DNA of 32,258 nt from Candidatus Babelota bacterium (GCA_013815795.1 JACDFK010000008.1:1-32258); one strand, 5' to 3'. Shown: positions 1-10,529, counted from the stretch's first letter. Program-made: numbers and translations. Notes: a model not told the origin generated them from the letters alone.

Positions 1-480
1 TTCCAAGATGTATTAGATGAGTATAGTCTTATTGATCTTTATTTAGATGAAGCATATAGCTCATCGTGCGATAAAGTAAAAGAGATACATGAAGAGAAAA
101 TGGACATTACAAAATATTTCTACGACAAGATTTTAGAGGAAGTTATAAAGAACTCTATTCCTTTACATGAGGCCCTTCCATCTCTTCTTAAAAGACTGGG
201 GCAAACAGAGGTTCCTTCTTATTTGAAGACACTAGAAAAACTGATACACACCACATTTTCCTGTCTTCTTGATTTATATGTGTTGCACCGGGTGATTTCT
301 ATTCCGACCACACACAAAATAATGCTTATAGCAGGGGCTGATCATAGTATGTATGTAGAGTCAAGGATAATGGGGCGTTTAGATGCTGAAGAAATCTCTG
401 GCTTTGGGGACTATAGAGTTGAAAAAGACACAGTGCATGTTTTATCCACAGAAGAACTTAGTAGCCTCATAACACTATAA
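1..480 (+). CDS. C-terminal part of a CDS truncated by the left window edge; function unknown
   Basis: Frame 1 is open from base 1 (FQDVLDEYSLIDLYLDEAYSSSCDKVKEIHEEKMDITK...) through the TAA at 478-480. The track's ATG at 100 is internal to this open frame. Confidence 0.6.
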   Translation, partial: FQDVLDEYSLIDLYLDEAYSSSCDKVKEIHEEKMDITKYFYDKILEEVIKNSIPLHEALPSLLKRLGQTEVPSYLKTLEKLIHTTFSCLLDLYVLHRVISIPTTHKIMLIAGADHSMYVESRIMGRLDAEEISGFGDYRVEKDTVHVLSTEELSSLITL

Positions 481-509
481 ATAGTGCATAGAGTGATTTA
501 GTTGTTCTT

Positions 510-559
510 AAAAGGAATGAGGAAATAAGAATCTAAGCTCTTATTTCTTAATTCCTTTA
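510..559. terminator. Putative bidirectional terminator between convergent genes
   Basis: Inverted repeat AAAGGAATGAGGAAATAAG (511-529) / CTTATTTCTTAATTCCTTT (540-558), 17 of 19 positions pairing, between a plus-strand and a minus-strand CDS end. Confidence 0.6.
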
Positions 560-580
560 ACATTTTACCTGAATTCTTAC

Positions 581-1507
581 TTATTTTCGGGCTTCTTTAT
601 CAGCTTCAAAAGATATTTGACGATCTTTATGGACTCGTAAGATGATATGATTTCCTAGCTTTTGCCGTAGTGTATCAATCTCACCATATCCTATTTTATA
701 GAATTCTGTATCACCTATAATAATGACCAGTGTAGGAGCATCTCCTCGTACGAGACTAATAGGGTTTTCCAGCGTAAGGGGTTTAGACCACACTGCACTT
801 ATAAAAACCATGCCTTCACGGGAATGAACGTATCCAACTTTTTCCCCTAATGGATCAGCAGAAGGAAGTATGGCGATGGTTACCCCTTGAGCTTCATTTA
901 TAATTTTTGTAATTTGTAAGTTATTTCCTACTATTTTAGGTGTAAATCCTTCTGTTTTTTCTATAAATATCTGTGATCCTTCTTTATCTTGCTTAGATGG
1001 GGGCTGAATAATTTTACGAGAACCACCAATAGATATTCTTTCTACTTTTTGTTCTGGTAAGCCCGCAGAAGGCCGGTCTTTTTCTAACGATTCAGGTTTA
1101 AGGATTTGAGCTTTTCTATCTTTTTTTTCAGGCGTAATAATTTCATACTCTAATGTTCCTTGAGGGGCTGAAATAATTTCTATAGTTGAAGTAGGAAACT
1201 CAGCAAGTGTAACTATATCTTCAGGTTTTATATCAAGAGGTTGAACTGAAGGGTCATTTGAAACGGTAATAGTCAAGGAATTGATACTATTATTCGGTCT
1301 TTGTTCAATATTAACTTCTTTTCCTGCTGCAAGTTTTTCTTTACTAGGGTTACCTGTGTCGAAGTTTTTCGTATTTCTATACTCGAGAGTAAGGGGTTTA
1401 TTAGATGTATTATTAACTGTTAACTGTGGCAATTCCATAGCCATAAGTGAAGTATGTCCTATAAGAATGGTCATACAGGTTGATAGTGATAAAAGAAGTT
1501 TTTTCAT
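581..1507 (-). CDS. Exported protein of unknown function
   Basis: 308 aa ORF with a Sec-type signal peptide (MKKLLLSLSTCMTILIGHTSLMAM); ATG preceded by AAAGGAAATT on the minus strand. Confidence 0.75.
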   Translation of the reverse strand: MKKLLLSLSTCMTILIGHTSLMAMELPQLTVNNTSNKPLTLEYRNTKNFDTGNPSKEKLAAGKEVNIEQRPNNSINSLTITVSNDPSVQPLDIKPEDIVTLAEFPTSTIEIISAPQGTLEYEIITPEKKDRKAQILKPESLEKDRPSAGLPEQKVERISIGGSRKIIQPPSKQDKEGSQIFIEKTEGFTPKIVGNNLQITKIINEAQGVTIAILPSADPLGEKVGYVHSREGMVFISAVWSKPLTLENPISLVRGDAPTLVIIIGDTEFYKIGYGEIDTLRQKLGNHIILRVHKDRQISFEADKEARK

Positions 1508-2210
1508 AATTTCCTTTGTTTAATTTTTAATGAAAGAATTTGTTTCTGCGTTCAGAAGCATAGTAAGTTTTTAAAAATCGATAAAGATTGAGATTAAAGT
1601 ACCTAAAGTCTGTATGCTCTTACTGGGGGTAGACTGCTTCTTTTAAGGGGGATATCGAAATTTACCCTCCGTTTTGGTGGTGGAATTTTTGTATCTTTTT
1701 TATTCAATCTCCTTTTTAGTTGTTAGAGGGAAGTAAGGGACTATTTTCTTTAGAGTATCACATTTTGGTTTTCAATAAGTCAATACATTTAAAAATTATT
1801 TATTTAAAATTTATAAATAGAAGCATTGCGCAAGGGTCTTCTGATACCACAAAAAGATAATTTTGCTGAAAAAACAGTGAAACAAGTGCACTCCAGTAAG
1901 AAATTTACCCATAATCTTTTGCTGGAGTACGTTTCAGTGGAGTTTTATTGGTAATTCTACATTTCCATGCTACTCTTAAAAAAAAATAAAAGTTGCGTAC
2001 AAAAAATAATTTTTTAAACGCCACAAGTGCTAACCAATTGATTCTATCCAAGGGGTATCAGGTTTTTTTAGATAAGCATTAACAGCGCAGTAGTAAGAAG
2101 TAGTGTGCTGAGAGTAAAATAGTAAAGAAAACAGGTAAGAGCGATGTGGTTTACTGCTCTTAATAAGAATACATTTTTTTATACATCAGGTAACTATGAA
2201 TGTGAAGGCG

Positions 2211-2273
2211 TTATATCATAACGATGTTATATCATAACGATGTTATGTCATAACGATGTTATGTCATAACGAT
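2211..2273. repeat. 16-bp tandem repeat (about 4 units) directly upstream of the WD40 gene
   Basis: TTATATCATAACGATG x2, TTATGTCATAACGATG, TTATGTCATAACGAT. ATAAC/GTTAT half-sites make it locally palindromic. Confidence 0.9.
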
Positions 2274-2295
2274 TAAGACCAAAAAAGGAAATTCT

Positions 2296-3849
2296 ATGAA
2301 CGATCTCAGGCATACTATAGTTTTTGTTAGTGTGATATGTATAGTACTGGGGGCACTCCCGCTGAAAGGCATGGACTGTACAAAAGCCTCGATAGCTAGT
2401 GTTAATGACTGTGCCCTATCACGAGAAATTGTAATTAAACAAGAACTGCAAGATTTTATTTTTTATAAAGTATCTGCTTCAAAAAATTCTGAACAAACTC
2501 CCGGAATGGTTGAAATAGAGCGAGTTTTACCCGATCTCTGTGAAAAGGTACTTTTTCTTATGTATCTTAAGGTTCTTCCGAGTGATATTCAACATCTTAT
2601 TGCTCGCTTAGTACTTGGAAATACCATAAGCGATGCTATCAAACCTTTTAAAATTTTTAGAGGTCGTTCTGATTATGTTACTTTAGTGGTATTGAGCCCT
2701 GATGGCCTGACTCTTTTAGTGGTTATTAACGATAATACACCAACTTTATGGAATGTAGTAACGGAAGAAGAAGATGGATTTTTAGCAGGGCATACGAATA
2801 GAGTTGTTTCTGCAGCTTTTAGTCCTGACGGCACCAAAGTTCTCACCGGATCGTTTGATCAAACAGTACGAATGTGGAATGTAAAGAGTTGCCAAGAACT
2901 GTTTGTGTTAAAACCTTTCAAAGATGAGAGGCGAGGGACCGTTTTTGCACTAACTTTTAGCCCCGATGGAAAAACTTTTCTTTCTGCCTATCAAGGGGGG
3001 GTGGTGTATTTGTGTGATACACATACCGGAGCAACATTATTGCAGCTAAATTATGAGGGTTCGGTCAGATCGGTTGCGTTTAACCCTAATGGTGAAAGTT
3101 TTCTTACCGGAACACTAGATGATATAGCATGTTTGTGGGATATAAAAAAAGGACAGAATCTTAGACAGTTAAAGCATAGTGATTCGATCGATTTACAGAT
3201 ACAGGATTTTACGAACTCTGTCGTTTTTATTAAAAGATTTGATAAAGAGGAAGAGTGCTCATTAAAAAAGCAGCTCGGATATAAAGAAATTAGCTCGGTA
3301 GCATTTAACTCTACGGGCACCATTGCTTGTACAGCATCGGGCGAGGGAACAACCCGTTTGTGGGATATAGAAACAGGGTCGGAACTACTGTGTCTTCAGA
3401 ATTATAGGGGGCTGATTTCTTTTGTACAGTTCACTCATGATGACAGAACACTTTTCACTTATTCACCGAGCAATCTGATGTATGTATGGGATAAGGAAAC
3501 TGGACAAAAATTATTAGAAATAAACAATTTCGTTGAAAATTGTATTCACTCGATAGATTGTAGACCTCAAAGCAGCAGAATAGTAGTGGGATCAGGGGAA
3601 GGAAAAATAGGTATAGGTGATCTCCCTTCGTACGATGTTCTTCGTTGGGTATTATATGACGTAAATTTCTCTGAGTCCTGGTTTATTGTAAAGATTTCTC
3701 AAGCAAATAAAATCAAAGAGTGTTGTATAATCAGAGAAAACAGTTTTGAGCATAACGTATGGAAGAAAATGCCAAAATATATTCAAAAGTATTTAATGCA
3801 AGTATTTGTAGTTATAGTTCCTGATGATCAAACTTTACAGCTTTTCTAA
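2296..3849 (+). CDS. Exported WD40-repeat (beta-propeller) protein
   Basis: 517 aa with an N-terminal hydrophobic signal and repeated blades, e.g. 'GHTNRVVSAAFSPDGTKVLTGSFDQTVRMWNVKS', 'GSVRSVAFNPNGESFLTGTLDDIACLWDIKKG', 'EISSVAFNSTGTIACTASGEGTTRLWDIETG'. Confidence 0.88.
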   Translation: MNDLRHTIVFVSVICIVLGALPLKGMDCTKASIASVNDCALSREIVIKQELQDFIFYKVSASKNSEQTPGMVEIERVLPDLCEKVLFLMYLKVLPSDIQHLIARLVLGNTISDAIKPFKIFRGRSDYVTLVVLSPDGLTLLVVINDNTPTLWNVVTEEEDGFLAGHTNRVVSAAFSPDGTKVLTGSFDQTVRMWNVKSCQELFVLKPFKDERRGTVFALTFSPDGKTFLSAYQGGVVYLCDTHTGATLLQLNYEGSVRSVAFNPNGESFLTGTLDDIACLWDIKKGQNLRQLKHSDSIDLQIQDFTNSVVFIKRFDKEEECSLKKQLGYKEISSVAFNSTGTIACTASGEGTTRLWDIETGSELLCLQNYRGLISFVQFTHDDRTLFTYSPSNLMYVWDKETGQKLLEINNFVENCIHSIDCRPQSSRIVVGSGEGKIGIGDLPSYDVLRWVLYDVNFSESWFIVKISQANKIKECCIIRENSFEHNVWKKMPKYIQKYLMQVFVVIVPDDQTLQLF

Positions 3850-3933
3850 TATGCATGTATGTATAAACGCGATGAAAGTGAAGCTTTTTTATTGAAAGGT
3901 ATTTTTTGAAAGTTTAGAAAGTATGAATTACCT

Positions 3934-4671
3934 TTAAAAAAATGAAAGAATATGATTTTGTAAAAATACATAGCAGAGAGCACCGGCCGCAAGCCACGGG
4001 CCAAAAGGTATTTGAGTCGATTTTTTTTTGGTAATGAACAGTATCGTAATCCCTACAATTGAACCAAGAAATGATCCAACAAATAAGCTAGTCCATGCGC
4101 CCATTATACCGGTAAATGATCCTATCATTGCAAGAAGATCGAGATCTCCTTCACCGAGTCCTTCGATTTTACGCACAGCATAAAAAACACGAGCTATGGT
4201 CCATAAAATAAGATAACCAAAAACAGCTCCCGTTAAGCTGCTCAGAAGGGTGAGTGGTAGTTTTCCTGCTGCTGCTAATAAAAAAGCACAGGGAATCATG
4301 CACCACGTTGCATAGCGCGAAATAAGCATCGTTTCAAAATCGGTTCTTATGGTGACTATAAGAGCTGAGAAAAAGAGGCCGTATGCAAGCCAGTACTGAG
4401 AAGGCATATAATGGTAGGTCAACAGCGCTAGAAAGGCGGTGAGAAGCTCTATAAAGGGATATAAGATAGTTATTCTTTTTTTGCAATAACGGCAGGCGCC
4501 TTGTAATAAAATCCAGGAGATAACGGGTATAAGATCGTACCATGCGATTTTTCGAGAGCAACGGGGGCACACCGAGCGACCAAGTATACTTTTATTGTGA
4601 ATTACACGGTAACCAACTACATTAAGAAAAGAGCCCCAGCAGAGAAAAAATAGAAAGATAATCCAATCCAA
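3934..4671 (-). CDS. pilD: Type IV prepilin peptidase / leader peptidase (A24 family)
   Basis: GSFLNVVGYR, zinc-type CPRC...CRYC pairs, ISWxLLQGxCRYCKKRI, and catalytic-loop GLGEGDLDLLAMIG; multi-pass membrane protein. Confidence 0.92.
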   Translation of the reverse strand: MDWIIFLFFLCWGSFLNVVGYRVIHNKSILGRSVCPRCSRKIAWYDLIPVISWILLQGACRYCKKRITILYPFIELLTAFLALLTYHYMPSQYWLAYGLFFSALIVTIRTDFETMLISRYATWCMIPCAFLLAAAGKLPLTLLSSLTGAVFGYLILWTIARVFYAVRKIEGLGEGDLDLLAMIGSFTGIMGAWTSLFVGSFLGSIVGITILFITKKKSTQIPFGPWLAAGALCYVFLQNHILSFF

Positions 4672-4676
4672 AATGA

Positions 4677-5039
4677 TTATTCCCTTGTTTTTTCTTCTTC
4701 AAGAAGCTGATCAATACGTAACTGCTTTTCGAACTGTTTATCGAATTTAAACATAAGTTCGGGAGTGTAACGTGATCTGATTTTTGCTGCGAGTGCTTTT
4801 CTCAGGGAAGGTCTATATAGGACAAGTACATTCAAAATTTCGTTAAAACGTTCTTCTCCCTCTGCAGTATAGAAAAATACGGTACACATTCCTTTGTCAG
4901 GAGATAGTTGTACCCTATTTACCATAATATCTTTGAGCCGATTATCATCAAGGGATGTTTGCATAAAAAGCTGAGATATTTCTCGGAAAAGTTGTGACTC
5001 TTTTTGAGCTCGTTTAACATTTGAAGCGAAGGTAGTCAT
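4677..5039 (-). CDS. rbfA: Ribosome-binding factor A
   Basis: 120 aa; KH-like RbfA pattern 'VNRVQLSPDKGMCTVFFYT...LRKALAAKIRSRYTPELMFKFD'; adjacent to rpsU. Confidence 0.88.
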   Translation of the reverse strand: MTTFASNVKRAQKESQLFREISQLFMQTSLDDNRLKDIMVNRVQLSPDKGMCTVFFYTAEGEERFNEILNVLVLYRPSLRKALAAKIRSRYTPELMFKFDKQFEKQLRIDQLLEEEKTRE

Positions 5040-5042
5040 AGC

Positions 5043-5252
5043 TTACTTAATGTTTTGGGAAGCCATACGTATCCAATTTTGTTTAATCGCACGTAAAAGT
5101 TTCTTTCTACGTTTTTGAGTAGGTGGCTCATAGTAAACGATACGTTTCATATCACGAACAACACCTTCTCGTTCAATTTTCTTTTTTAACTGTTTTAGTG
5201 CGCGTTCAAGATTGTCATGAACGGCAATCGAGATATTTACTTTTTTGCTCAT
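5043..5252 (-). CDS. rpsU: 30S ribosomal protein S21
   Basis: MSKKVNISIAVHDNLERALKQLKKKIEREGVVRDMKRIVYYEPPTQKRRKKLLRAIKQ is S21-like. Start placed at MSKK (5252); the track extends to 5273. Confidence 0.88.
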   Translation of the reverse strand: MSKKVNISIAVHDNLERALKQLKKKIEREGVVRDMKRIVYYEPPTQKRRKKLLRAIKQNWIRMASQNIK

Positions 5253-5368
5253 GGGATAGCTCTGTCCTTCCATACATTTCTAAATACTTATAAAACTCTT
5301 AGTACCAGTATACTCTTTTTCTGCGTATTGTCTATAATCTTTAGCGAACAATCGTTCACGGATAGTTT

Positions 5369-6994
5369 TTAATAGACGAAATGGATACTTCCTAAAACGG
5401 TTTGTGATCTATACGAGTTGCGTTGTTTGATCGGTATCTGCAAGAGAAGTCCGGCCGAAAAGCTAGGTGTTAAATCGTAATTAAAGCCTACGTTAATAAA
5501 ATGGGATTCCCATTTACTGAGACATTCAGCTCGTTTAATATCAAACCCGGTAGTGAAGTAAATAGAACCTTCGGGAATAAAGGATCGGCATAATTTAATC
5601 TCATCTTCAGCGTGACTTACCATGCAGTATTCACCCCAAAATGAGAGGTTTCCTAGAAAGCGATGGGCGTTCATGCCTATGGTACCGTACCAGGTAGGTC
5701 CCGGACGCAAGGTTACATCTGCTGAATAAGGAAAAATTCCACTTTCAGCGAAATTAGTAGGCATACGGTAGTTACAGTAGTCACGTTTTACAAAAAAGGA
5801 AAAGCCTGCGGAAGCAGTTAGGTCGATGGTATCGGGAAAATCGATCGTAAAGCCGGCACGGCCGACGATGCTTGCATGTCCGTTGCTCCCAAAAGGAACA
5901 GCAAACTTAGTATTATTATGCACCTCTTGAGCCATAGGTATTCCAATTCCTCCTTCAGCAAAAGGCATAAAATTCACCCGTGGGTAGTACTCGAGGTCCT
6001 CATTCATAATATAAAGATGTCGCCAATACAAACTTATGTACAGGTCATCGAGCCCAGTTTTATGGTAATTACATATATCCAGATCGAGTATTTTTGCAAG
6101 TGTGTCTCGTTGGCTTAAGATATTTTCTTCAACAAACTGTTTACAGGCTCCACTAAATGAAAGACTAACCGTTTCAGTGTTACGTGGCCTAAAGGGCTGT
6201 ATTTGAGGAACACATTCTTCTTCTCTTAAGGGAGCACAGAGTGGCCTTCCAATACGAGGTTGTTCGGTAGGATCAACAAAAGGTGGTGTGATACCCGTAG
6301 GATCTGCCGCTTCTGGTCTGGTGATAACGTTGTCATACACCTTTCGAGGAGCCGCAGGACATGCGACGCCGAGCGCTTGACACGTTAAGTCTCCTCCTAC
6401 ATTGGGATACTGCATGGTAGCTGTTTGACGGACATCGGCTATTCCCCACTGTACTCTCAAACCGATACCATAAAAACAGCGATCTACTAAAAGAATCTCA
6501 CTTTCAAAGCGGACCCCATATTTTCGGTACTTAAGGGGAACGGTTAAAAAGCCAAACTCTTTTCTGAGATCCACATAGCGAGGATCTGTTACTAGATCTA
6601 AGCATATGTCGTCATTTCCAGTAGGAAAGTTAGCGGGCGTTATACCCAGGGCATCAAAGAGAACTCTTCTTAATTTTGGGTCATAAAAAAGACCAAATAT
6701 ATTCCAGCGTCCATCTATATCTCCCAGATTAATGGTAGATCCTTCGCTGTTCTTTCCACAGTTAGCATGTTGTTGAAATCCACTTACACTTGTGCGGAAA
6801 CGGTTTTCAACGTAGGTGTAATCAAAGTTCATGAGATTTGCTTTTTGGCGAGTCGTTAAAAACGAATAGGGATTGTAACTACTAAAAAATGGATACTGAT
6901 CATTTCTTGAGTTGGTAGGAAAGCTCTGTAAAGTGATAGGGAAAGCTATTAATGCACAGCCTATAATAAACTTTTTCACCCTAGGATACAGCAT
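5369..6994 (-). CDS. Putative outer-membrane beta-barrel protein
   Basis: 541 aa with signal peptide, alternating aromatic/polar beta-rich C-terminal half, and C-terminal aromatic residue (...VLGSIHFVY). Confidence 0.65.
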   Translation of the reverse strand: MLYPRVKKFIIGCALIAFPITLQSFPTNSRNDQYPFFSSYNPYSFLTTRQKANLMNFDYTYVENRFRTSVSGFQQHANCGKNSEGSTINLGDIDGRWNIFGLFYDPKLRRVLFDALGITPANFPTGNDDICLDLVTDPRYVDLRKEFGFLTVPLKYRKYGVRFESEILLVDRCFYGIGLRVQWGIADVRQTATMQYPNVGGDLTCQALGVACPAAPRKVYDNVITRPEAADPTGITPPFVDPTEQPRIGRPLCAPLREEECVPQIQPFRPRNTETVSLSFSGACKQFVEENILSQRDTLAKILDLDICNYHKTGLDDLYISLYWRHLYIMNEDLEYYPRVNFMPFAEGGIGIPMAQEVHNNTKFAVPFGSNGHASIVGRAGFTIDFPDTIDLTASAGFSFFVKRDYCNYRMPTNFAESGIFPYSADVTLRPGPTWYGTIGMNAHRFLGNLSFWGEYCMVSHAEDEIKLCRSFIPEGSIYFTTGFDIKRAECLSKWESHFINVGFNYDLTPSFSAGLLLQIPIKQRNSYRSQTVLGSIHFVY

Positions 6995-7139
6995 TATATG
7001 TCCTTTCTAAATTCCCAATTATTACTTACCGCTTTTAAAAAAAGCATACGACTGCTTAATTTATAGCATTGATACCGCTCTTCGTCAAATTATGTTATGC
7101 TGAGTGCTTCAGAAATTCACGGTACTGTCAGGAGGACGT

Positions 7140-7400
7140 ATGCCAGGATCTTTTTATTATAAGGCTTCTATTACTAAAAAAGACTGTTGGTTTTTTGTTG
7201 CCGTGTTACGCAGTTTCGAGCATCTGACGTTTGACAGGACCTGCGACGTGCCTACAAGTACCTTTGAGTTCTTTGTTCCTGAGGGTAATGAAAAGATTTT
7301 TCTTGAGCTCATGAGATTTTTAGAAAAAGAGGGAGTTGTTCATACTCTTCAAAAAGGTAGTAATCCTTTTGAAAGCGTTGAACAACCACCAGTGATTTAA
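7140..7400 (+). CDS. Small conserved-looking protein of unknown function
   Basis: AGGAGG ribosome-binding site at 7130-7135 points to the ATG at 7140 (MPGSFYYKASITKKDCWFFVAVLRSFEHLTFDR...) rather than the track start at 7104. Confidence 0.65.
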   Translation: MPGSFYYKASITKKDCWFFVAVLRSFEHLTFDRTCDVPTSTFEFFVPEGNEKIFLELMRFLEKEGVVHTLQKGSNPFESVEQPPVI

Positions 7401-8833
7401 GAGAAAAGTACTGTTAAGCGTTCCTTTATTTCAGAAGCATCAAGAATTCTTTGCATGTCCTTTATGCTGAGTCCTTGGGTTTTGCCTGTCAGAGCAATTC
7501 GTATAAGTACAAAAATATTTTTTGAAGGAAGAGACTCTTCTTTGCACATCTTTTGGATTACAGGAAGGATATCGGTCTTAGTTTCCAGAAGTTGTTCAAG
7601 GTGCGAATACAGATTTTTTAAAAATGGTTTATATTCTGAAAGATGGTGACTTTCCAGTAGTTCTTTCGAAGGGGCAGGGCGATTTACCAGAAAATCGAGA
7701 GCTTGTGGGCTTTCTTCGAGTGTGATAAGTTCCGGTTGAATATAAGCAACCAGTTTTTCTAACTCTTCACTATTTAAAGTCTCATAAAAAACATGAGCGG
7801 CTTTGAGATAGGGTTGACATAAGAGGGTTAATTCTAAGGTATTAGAGCGTCGTATCCACTGATGGTTCATCCACCGTAACTTTTCAAGATCATACCGAAT
7901 TTGACCTGTGGTTGAAATATGTTCAAAATTAAAGGTTTCAATGAGTTTTTCTTTATCCATAATCTCTTCTTCCACTGAGTGCCCAATTATTCCAAGATAG
8001 TTAAGTATCGCTTCTGGAAGATAGCCGTTTGCACGTAAATCTGTTAATGAAAACCCGAAATCGCGTTTGGATAATTTTTTCCCTTGAGCGTTTCCTAAAA
8101 TGGGAAGATGCCAAAAGACTGGTGCCTCTGTAGCGAATGCCTCATACAGCGCAACCTGTGGGGCCGTGTTAGAAAGATGGTCTTCTCCTCGAAATACATG
8201 AGTTATCTCCATCTCCTTATCGTCAACGAAGTTTGCAAATAAGAACGTAAAGCTTCCATCTTGCCGTGTTATAGGAACGTCGGAAAAATGTTTAAGATCG
8301 AACTGCATTGTTTTATGACCTAGATCATAAAAGGAAACTGTTTTTTCATAATCGAGCTTAAAACGCCATATAAAAGGGCTTCCCGCAGCTACACGTGCAG
8401 CACAAGCGTCTTCTGTTAAAGCAAGACACGTACGATCATAGCGGGGAGGTTGATGAAGAGCTAACTGCCGTTGACGTCTATTTTCGAGCTCTTCTGAAGT
8501 GCAAAAACAGCGATAAATAAGATTTCTTTCTTGACACTCTGCACGATACTTTTCATATAATGCAGTTCTTCGAGACTGGTAATAGGGCTCATGAGGGCCA
8601 CTTTTTAGGGGACCTTCATCGTAGTCTAATCCGAGCCATGCAAGGTCTTTTAGAATAAAACCTGCATCCGGGTCGATATTTCTCTCCTGATCGGTATCTT
8701 CTATACGGATAACAAAGGTACCTTCTTTTTGACGGGCAAAAAGGAAATTAATAAGTGCGGATCGGACATTTCCAAGATGCATAAATCCACTTGGAGAAGG
8801 TGCAAAACGGACGCGAACAGTTTTATGTGACAT
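7397..8833 (-). CDS. gltX: Glutamyl-tRNA synthetase
   Basis: 478 aa; HIGH-region 'VRFAPSPSGFMHLGNVRSALINFLFAR', 'IRIEDTDQERN', 'THVFRGEDHLSNTAPQVALYEAF', KMSKS-like 'GKKLSKRD'. Confidence 0.96.
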   Translation of the reverse strand: MSHKTVRVRFAPSPSGFMHLGNVRSALINFLFARQKEGTFVIRIEDTDQERNIDPDAGFILKDLAWLGLDYDEGPLKSGPHEPYYQSRRTALYEKYRAECQERNLIYRCFCTSEELENRRQRQLALHQPPRYDRTCLALTEDACAARVAAGSPFIWRFKLDYEKTVSFYDLGHKTMQFDLKHFSDVPITRQDGSFTFLFANFVDDKEMEITHVFRGEDHLSNTAPQVALYEAFATEAPVFWHLPILGNAQGKKLSKRDFGFSLTDLRANGYLPEAILNYLGIIGHSVEEEIMDKEKLIETFNFEHISTTGQIRYDLEKLRWMNHQWIRRSNTLELTLLCQPYLKAAHVFYETLNSEELEKLVAYIQPELITLEESPQALDFLVNRPAPSKELLESHHLSEYKPFLKNLYSHLEQLLETKTDILPVIQKMCKEESLPSKNIFVLIRIALTGKTQGLSIKDMQRILDASEIKERLTVLFS

Positions 8834-9896
8834 GAAATACTCTTTATTATAAATTTTATAAGAGGACCGTGCTGTCCTCTTGAGGATGACTATTCCTTTA
8901 AGGCATTATATCATTATTTTTTTTGCTGAGCCACATATGGAGACGTTTCTTAATTTTTTCTCCTCTCAAAGGAACAATCTTTGGGTATAAGGATAGAGGT
9001 GAGGCTCAGAAGGTTACTCGTGCAAAACGTTTCCTCCTCACTGTAATTAATCTCGGAAGGATATTATTCTGCCTTGTAGTTATTCTACGAGAGATTACGA
9101 GTAGAGGTACTGGTATCCATACGATACGAAGTAAGCTGTAAAGTTCTCTTTCGTTAACAATGTACATAATTCTAGGCAGCCACGGAGTTTTGGAGGGGTT
9201 AAGCATACTGATCGGAACCCATTACTACTCCATTACTAGTACTATTAAGAATGGCGTTTCTCTCATTTTTAATACGTAAAGTATAGTACTCTACAGTATA
9301 GTACTATTGTGAGGATCTTTTTTTCTTCCTGAAGTTTAGTTTAGTTTCACACTAATAAGCATATCTGTTGTGCATCATGTTTTTACGGATTAGCAGGTGT
9401 TTACTCTTATCCTACAGCAGAATGCCATTTGCTCAGCTTCTTATTTCTTAGTATCTTAAGAATAGTATCTTATTGAATAACAGAAAACCTTTTATGGTGT
9501 TGATAGAATGAATAGAAGTTCTACACGATTAAAAGTAACTATCTTTGAGTAGATTTTTAACTGTTTAATTGTGTATTGGGACATTATACAATTAAAGAAA
9601 GAGGGCGTGAAATATCTTTTTTTACCTGCTTGTGGATAGTATAGTAAGAGGAGGCTTTCTTTTTTCTTTGGTTAGAACAGATTTTTTAATGAGCTATTAA
9701 AAGCAGAATGTCTTTTGTGTGTATCAACAAACTAGTTTATGAGGTCCACTACTCTCCTTAACTTTTTAGTTAAAAGGGTACGGTTAAAGCGTACCTAGGG
9801 TAAAAGATATAAAAATATGTTTATTTGTTTTAAAATTAAATACTGTTTTAGAAGATAATTCAGTACATAAACCCTTATTAATAAAGAGCTTTGAGT

Positions 9897-10529
9897 ATGA
9901 AAAAACTGATAATAGCAGGCCTTATGGGCCTTTGTGTGGGTCCAGCATCTCTTTCTGCAAGCAGCAGAACGGAGGGAAGAATCGTTAAAGCGATTTACAG
10001 ACAAGATAATCAAAAGGTTGAGCAGTTACTTCGAAAACGTGGCTATCTTGAAAAATCGGTAAAAGAAAGATTTTTAAAGGCAGCTCAACAGTTTTCGGAA
10101 GACTATAAAGAAAAAAATACTATTTTGAAAAGTACTCCTGATCTTGCTGCAACTGTTATAGGTGTGACTTCATTGGCTCTAGCTGCTTATGGGTTTTACC
10201 CTGAACTAAGCGCACTCGCACGAGGATTGCAGTATAGTGCTCAATGGTATCTGGAGCCCGATGACATAAAAGGTTCAAGCGTGGGTAAAAAATTTGACGG
10301 TCTTGGAGCCGCTCTTACACCTGCAAAGAGTGCTACCGATAGTTTTTCAAGAGAAGCAGTGCGGGTTTTTGGTTCGATGGCACTGTTTATTGGTGGAGTT
10401 GTTTCACTCAAATATGGCTTACATCGCACTGTAGGAATTAGACGTTTTAAAAATGCACGAGTAATCGAAGAGCTGGTTGATGCGACTGCAGAAGTAGGTA
10501 GTTTTGATCTGAATGTTCGACGAGATTGA
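9897..10529 (+). CDS. Array member 1 (divergent): exported protein
   Basis: MKKLIIAGLMGLCVGPASLSASS signal; VKAIYRQDNQKVEQLLRKRGYLEKSVKERFLKAAQ matches the family core; ends RRFKNARVIEELV. ATG at 9897 is better than the track TTG at 9891. Confidence 0.75.
   Translation: MKKLIIAGLMGLCVGPASLSASSRTEGRIVKAIYRQDNQKVEQLLRKRGYLEKSVKERFLKAAQQFSEDYKEKNTILKSTPDLAATVIGVTSLALAAYGFYPELSALARGLQYSAQWYLEPDDIKGSSVGKKFDGLGAALTPAKSATDSFSREAVRVFGSMALFIGGVVSLKYGLHRTVGIRRFKNARVIEELVDATAEVGSFDLNVRRD

Noticed and set aside
1281-1523. ORF 1281-1523 (+), antisense to the secreted protein gene
   Set aside because: Lies opposite a longer ORF with signal peptide and good RBS; no independent support.
8834-9890. Short ORFs 8923-9141 (+), 9006-9206 (-) and 9795-10013 (-) in the spacer before the array
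   Set aside because: The first two overlap each other on opposite strands, none shows a domain or convincing RBS, and the last overlaps the start of array member 1.
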